From: Maribacter vaceletii
Lineage (GTDB): Bacteria; Bacteroidota; Bacteroidia; Flavobacteriales; Flavobacteriaceae
Direction of reading: 5' to 3'
NCBI RefSeq assembly: GCF_003634105.1
Contig: NZ_RBIQ01000010.1
Span: 62,001 to 126,000, forward strand
DNA: 64,000 nucleotides
This document shows positions 60,877 through 64,000 of this stretch, one piece after another (position 1 is the first letter of the stretch; every line of letters starts with the position of its first letter). The translations under genes were made by a program, and so were the position numbers. The notes below the pieces were generated by a model that saw only the letters and a program-made list of their open reading frames with translations, was not told where the DNA came from and did not search any database.

Positions 60877-61776
60877 ATGCTAAAGTTTAATAATATGCCA
60901 AGAGAAATAGAAAATATTATATTTTCACGATTTGTAAATCAAGAAATCCCTTTTGAAATTCTAACAATTAAAGAACTCTATGATCGGTGTAAAAAAAGTG
61001 CCTATGACTTATCAAATCCACATAGAATAAAGTTTAATGCCTTAATAATAATTACTAAGGGAAACGGTAAACACATTATTGACTTTAAGGAACAACAACT
61101 ATTTCCAGGTCTTGTTATTCCTCTCACTAAAGAACAAGTTCATTCATTTGAAAAACCATTACAAGTAGAAGGTTTTGTTATTTCTTTTGAAGAACATTTT
61201 ATTACACAAAAAATAAGCGAAAAAGAATTATTTCATTTTCTACAGCTCTTCCACAATCCAGCCATTTTAATTGGAGCAGAAAACCTTCATGTATTAACCC
61301 CTTTAATAAATTTATTAAAAAATATTAATTTAGATACAAACATCAATTTAAAATCAGAACTCATAAAAACTATATTAATGGCGTTACTTTTTCAAATAAA
61401 ACGTCATTCAGTTTACCAACATGAGATTTTTGAAAGTAAACGCTTTAAAGATTTTATAACATTTAAACAATTGATTACTAAAAACTATCAAGATAGTCAC
61501 AACGCTAATGATTATGCAAAAAAAATGACTGTTTCTTATAAGTATTTAAATGATATTTGTAAAGAAATAAGCAAACAAACAGCAAAATCATTTATAGACA
61601 ATTGGTTACTTTTAGAAATTAAAAGAAACATTTCGGAAAATATACATACTTCTCAAGAAATAGCTTTTAAAATGGGCTTTAAAGAACCTTCAAACTTTAT
61701 TCGCTTTTTTAAAAAATTTACTGGTATAACCCCTAATCAATTTCAAAAAATAAATGGTTTTTCTAGCTTGGGTTAG
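60877..61776 (+). CDS. AraC-family transcriptional regulator
   Basis: A 299-residue AraC regulator. The N-terminal sensing domain (about 25-160, with FNALIIITKGNGKHIIDFKEQQLFPGLVIPLTKEQVHSF) is a cupin type. The C-terminal AraC HTH pair (about 195-295) has DYAKKMTVSYKYLNDICKEISKQTAKSFIDNWLLLEIKRNI and SQEIAFKMGFKEPSNFIRFFKKFTGITPNQFQ. A start at MPREIENI (60,895) is also possible. It sits between the PNPOx-like gene and the peroxiredoxin gene and may control either. Confidence 0.87.
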   Translation: MLKFNNMPREIENIIFSRFVNQEIPFEILTIKELYDRCKKSAYDLSNPHRIKFNALIIITKGNGKHIIDFKEQQLFPGLVIPLTKEQVHSFEKPLQVEGFVISFEEHFITQKISEKELFHFLQLFHNPAILIGAENLHVLTPLINLLKNINLDTNINLKSELIKTILMALLFQIKRHSVYQHEIFESKRFKDFITFKQLITKNYQDSHNANDYAKKMTVSYKYLNDICKEISKQTAKSFIDNWLLLEIKRNISENIHTSQEIAFKMGFKEPSNFIRFFKKFTGITPNQFQKINGFSSLG

Positions 61777-61866
61777 ATATTGACTATTTTAATTTTTAGA
61801 TAGACAATTCAATTGGTGCTCTTTACCTCTAACTTTGTGTCATAATAAACATATTAGTCCCAAAAT

Positions 61867-62523
61867 ATGACACTTACAGAACAATTAAAGCAGGTTAAAG
61901 ATACGGTAATGATGCGTATGCCTGAATCAATTATACAAACCTTTAAAGAAGCTATTGAGGAAATAAATACTAATCGTTTAAAAGAAAAAGCACTACAAAT
62001 AGGAGACACAATTACCGGTTTTTCACTTATCAATATTAATGGTAATACTGTAAAATTAGAAGATGTTTTTAACTCAGAGTATTTAGTTCTTAATTTTTAT
62101 CGTGGAGGTTGGTGTCCATATTGTAATATGGAACTTAGAGAATATGAGCGACTTAAAGATGACTTTAAAAATGCAGGTGCTGATATTATAGGAATAAGTG
62201 CCGAAGTTCCAACACTAGCTTCACAAACCAAAGATAAAAACACTCTTTCATTCCCTGTTTTAACAGATAAAGATGCCGAGTTTATGAAAGCAATTGGAAT
62301 TGTATTTCAATTAAATGAAAAAGCTAAAAAAGACTATGTTGGTTTTGGAATGGATTTTACTCAAATTCACGGTAATGAAAATTATGAACTTCCTGTACCA
62401 GCAGTATACATAATAGATAAAAATAGAAAAGTCATTTTTGTACATTTTGAAGCAGATTATATGACAAGAATAGAACCTAAGGAAGTATTAAATTTTATAA
62501 AAAATAATAAAAGTAACTTATAA
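61867..62523 (+). CDS. Peroxiredoxin-like thiol protein (AhpC/TSA)
   Basis: A 218-residue AhpC/TSA-family protein. The active region FYRGGWCPYCNMELREYERL (about 80-99) has a CxxC rather than a single peroxidatic Cys, as in the peroxiredoxin-like subgroup. The fold continues IGISAEVPTLASQTKDKNTLSFPVLTDKDAEF and PAVYIIDKNRKVIFVHFEADY. It would reduce peroxides or disulfides in the cytosol. The next gene, doxX-like, starts 13 bases later, so both form an operon with the enoate reductase. Confidence 0.88.
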   Translation: MTLTEQLKQVKDTVMMRMPESIIQTFKEAIEEINTNRLKEKALQIGDTITGFSLININGNTVKLEDVFNSEYLVLNFYRGGWCPYCNMELREYERLKDDFKNAGADIIGISAEVPTLASQTKDKNTLSFPVLTDKDAEFMKAIGIVFQLNEKAKKDYVGFGMDFTQIHGNENYELPVPAVYIIDKNRKVIFVHFEADYMTRIEPKEVLNFIKNNKSNL

Positions 62524-62535
62524 ATTAAAAAAATT

Positions 62536-62913
62536 ATGAAAACAAACAAAATCATCTATTGGATATCAACGGGCCTTCTTAGTTTCTTCTTTCTTTCAGG
62601 TGCTATGATGTATATTTTTAACTATGAACATGCACATGAATTTTTTATAAGTCTTGGGTTCCCAATATGGATTATTTACCCATTGGCGGCACTTAAAATA
62701 TTAGGAGTTATAACTATAATTTCTAAAAAATCATTGTTTTTAAAAGAATTAGCCTATGCTGGTTTTCTCTTTGATGCTATATTAGCGTTAGCTGCTCATA
62801 TAATAGTTAAAGATGGAGAGCATGTTCCTGCAATAATTAGCTTAGTGTTCATTACTGTTTCGTGGGTATACGATAGAAAAGTATACGGAAACTATACACA
62901 AATTAAATCATAA
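62536..62913 (+). CDS. DoxX-like membrane protein
   Basis: A 125-residue membrane protein with four helices: IIYWISTGLLSFFFLSGAMMYIF, ISLGFPIWIIYPLAALKILGVITIIS, ELAYAGFLFDAILALAAHIIV and AIISLVFITVSWVYDRKVYG. DoxX_2/DUF6 proteins of this kind take part in thiol or quinone redox reactions in the membrane. It is the middle gene of peroxiredoxin-doxX-enoate reductase. Confidence 0.85.
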   Translation: MKTNKIIYWISTGLLSFFFLSGAMMYIFNYEHAHEFFISLGFPIWIIYPLAALKILGVITIISKKSLFLKELAYAGFLFDAILALAAHIIVKDGEHVPAIISLVFITVSWVYDRKVYGNYTQIKS

Positions 62914-62935
62914 CTTAAAAAATTATTAACCAAAT

Positions 62936-64000
62936 ATGTTATCAGAAATAAAATCTATTTTCGAACCTGTAAAAATTGGAAAATACATTGCAAAAAATAA
63001 AATTTTCATGGCTCCAATGAGCCGTTACAGAGCCCAAGAGGGCGGTATAAATCCAGATATAACCATTGAATATTATAAACAGCGTGCTAGTGCTGGATTA
63101 ATTGTAGCAGAATCTACCCAAATTAATGATGGTGCAGGTGGTATTGATTGTCCTGGTATTTATAATGAAACTCAAGCTAAATCATGGAAAAAAGTGACCG
63201 ATGCAGTACATAAAGAAGGAGGGCTTATATTTTTACAACTTTGGCATGCAGGACGTGCTTCTCACCCATCTGTATTACCAGAAGGAAGACAAGTAGTTGC
63301 TCCTTCCGCTATTGCTAGTACGCAAGAAGTAATGACCTATGATGGAATGCAAGTTCCAACAATGCCACATGCTTTATCTTTAAGTGAAATTACCGAAATT
63401 AGAAGTAATTTTGCAACTGCCAGTAAATATGCATTAGAAGCAGGGTTTGATGGTGTAGAAATTCATGCAGCTGGTGGGTTTTTAATTGATTCTTTTTTAC
63501 AAGATCATTCTAATAAAAGAGAAGATCAGTATGGTGGAAGTTTAGAAAATCGCTTTCGTTTTTTAAAAGGAATTTTGGATGATTCTGTGGCTATATGGGG
63601 TAATGATCGCGTAGGAATTAAGTTATCACCTATAAGTCCTTATAATGATATGGGAAAAGGGAATGTATTAGAAACTTTTACCTATGTATACAATCATTTA
63701 AATACGTATAATTTGGCATTTTTAGAAGTTAATGAGGTTATGCCATTTACAGAACTTTCAGAAGAAAATAAAAATATAAATAAAACGTTGCGTAGTTTGT
63801 ATAAAGGAACTTACATTGCAAATGGTGGTTTTAATCCAGAAACTGCTGCAAAACGTATTGACCAAGGTACAGCCTCAGCAATTTCTTTTGGACGACCATT
63901 TATTGCTAATCCAGATTTGCCTGAACGTTTTAAGCAAGATGCCCCTTTAAATGAACTAGATATGAATACCTTTTATGGGGGTAATTATAAAGGTTATACC
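62936..64000 (+). CDS. Old Yellow Enzyme family alkene reductase, 3' end cut by window
   Basis: An FMN-dependent enoate reductase reducing C=C bonds of unsaturated carbonyls. From the ATG at 62,936, 355 codons remain open to the window end: MLSEIKSIFEPVKIGKYIAK, KIFMAPMSRYRA, QLWHAGRASHPS (FMN/substrate His region), FDGVEIHAAGGFLIDSFLQDHSNKREDQYGGSLENRFRF (His and Asn catalytic pair replaced partly by Ala-Gly, Asp-Tyr motif present) and SFGRPFIANPDLPERF. Family proteins have about 360 residues, so only a few codons are missing. The end of the module fits detoxification of electrophilic products. Confidence 0.93.
   Translation, partial: MLSEIKSIFEPVKIGKYIAKNKIFMAPMSRYRAQEGGINPDITIEYYKQRASAGLIVAESTQINDGAGGIDCPGIYNETQAKSWKKVTDAVHKEGGLIFLQLWHAGRASHPSVLPEGRQVVAPSAIASTQEVMTYDGMQVPTMPHALSLSEITEIRSNFATASKYALEAGFDGVEIHAAGGFLIDSFLQDHSNKREDQYGGSLENRFRFLKGILDDSVAIWGNDRVGIKLSPISPYNDMGKGNVLETFTYVYNHLNTYNLAFLEVNEVMPFTELSEENKNINKTLRSLYKGTYIANGGFNPETAAKRIDQGTASAISFGRPFIANPDLPERFKQDAPLNELDMNTFYGGNYKGYT

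Noticed and set aside
61837-61873. GTGTCATA ... TATGACAC inverted repeat across the peroxiredoxin start
   Set aside because: 8-bp arms 21 bases apart including coding bases; not repeated elsewhere, may be chance.
1-64000. CRISPR array, rRNA or intact tRNA genes
   Set aside because: No regular short repeats with spacers and no complete cloverleaf were found by eye; only a tRNA-Pro tail at 15,396-15,410.

Overview
The window is low-GC DNA from a member of the Bacteroidota, most likely a marine-type flavobacterium. The evidence is the SusC/SusD pair, a FecR-type anti-sigma factor, Bacteroides-style conjugation genes (TraE to TraN, RteC, BfmA/BtgA), TAnnTTTG-type promoter boxes and the general lack of Shine-Dalgarno sequences. 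No rRNA or complete tRNA gene and no CRISPR array is visible.

Layout. (1) 1-15,410 looks like resident chromosome. It holds a transketolase cut by the window edge, a thioredoxin/ApbE/DUF4266/DUF3570 operon, and an envelope cluster (two DUF4331-type proteins, a TPR lipoprotein, a TonB receptor, DUF547, a GT2 glycosyltransferase, a VOC protein) next to an ECF sigma/anti-sigma pair. It ends in what reads as the last bases of a tRNA-Pro gene with its terminator, a typical island attachment site. (2) 15,411-38,333 is an integrative conjugative element: transfer genes traE-F-G-I-J-K-M-N, a peptidoglycan amidase, coupling protein, relaxase, BfmA/BtgA-like protein, RteC-type regulator, an excisionase-like HTH protein, RadC and SSB. 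No integrase is visible. Between amidase and mobilisation genes lies cargo at 23.6-30.9 kb: an alpha-solenoid plus nuclease-like pair, a ComEC-type metallo-beta-lactamase plus four-TM membrane protein pair, and an AbiE-type toxin-antitoxin. The AbiE pair is bracketed by a complete and a diverged 3' copy of the same ATPase gene. (3) 38.9-40.2 kb is an IS481-like element with a frameshifted transposase. (4) 40.4-49.4 kb is a fucose-directed polysaccharide utilisation locus: divergent ECF sigma and FecR, SusC with an STN domain, SusD and a GH29 alpha-L-fucosidase. Remnants of a hybrid two-component regulator and an IS21 transposase follow at 49.8-51.6 kb. (5) 51.7-58.5 kb is an AraC-controlled operon of acyl-CoA ligase, aldehyde dehydrogenase, OmpW porin, a styrene-oxide-isomerase-like membrane protein and a flavoprotein with two dinucleotide-binding motifs. 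(6) 58.7-64 kb is a redox/electrophile module: TetR, DsrE, PNPOx-like, AraC, peroxiredoxin-like, DoxX and an Old Yellow Enzyme cut by the window end.

How it fits together. The most interesting reading is the operon at 52.8-58.5 kb. OmpW would admit a hydrophobic alkene, the flavoprotein would epoxidise it, the isomerase would turn the epoxide into an aldehyde, the dehydrogenase would make the acid and the ligase its CoA thioester. That is the logic of the styrene upper pathway (StyA-StyC-StyD) plus CoA activation, here in a flavobacterium with a different oxygenase. A matching 22-bp palindrome in front of both tetR and dsrE suggests one repressor controls the neighbouring redox module. Because the rest of the tRNA-Pro gene is not seen up to 64 kb, the island may extend past the conjugative genes and include the later loci; this is inference.
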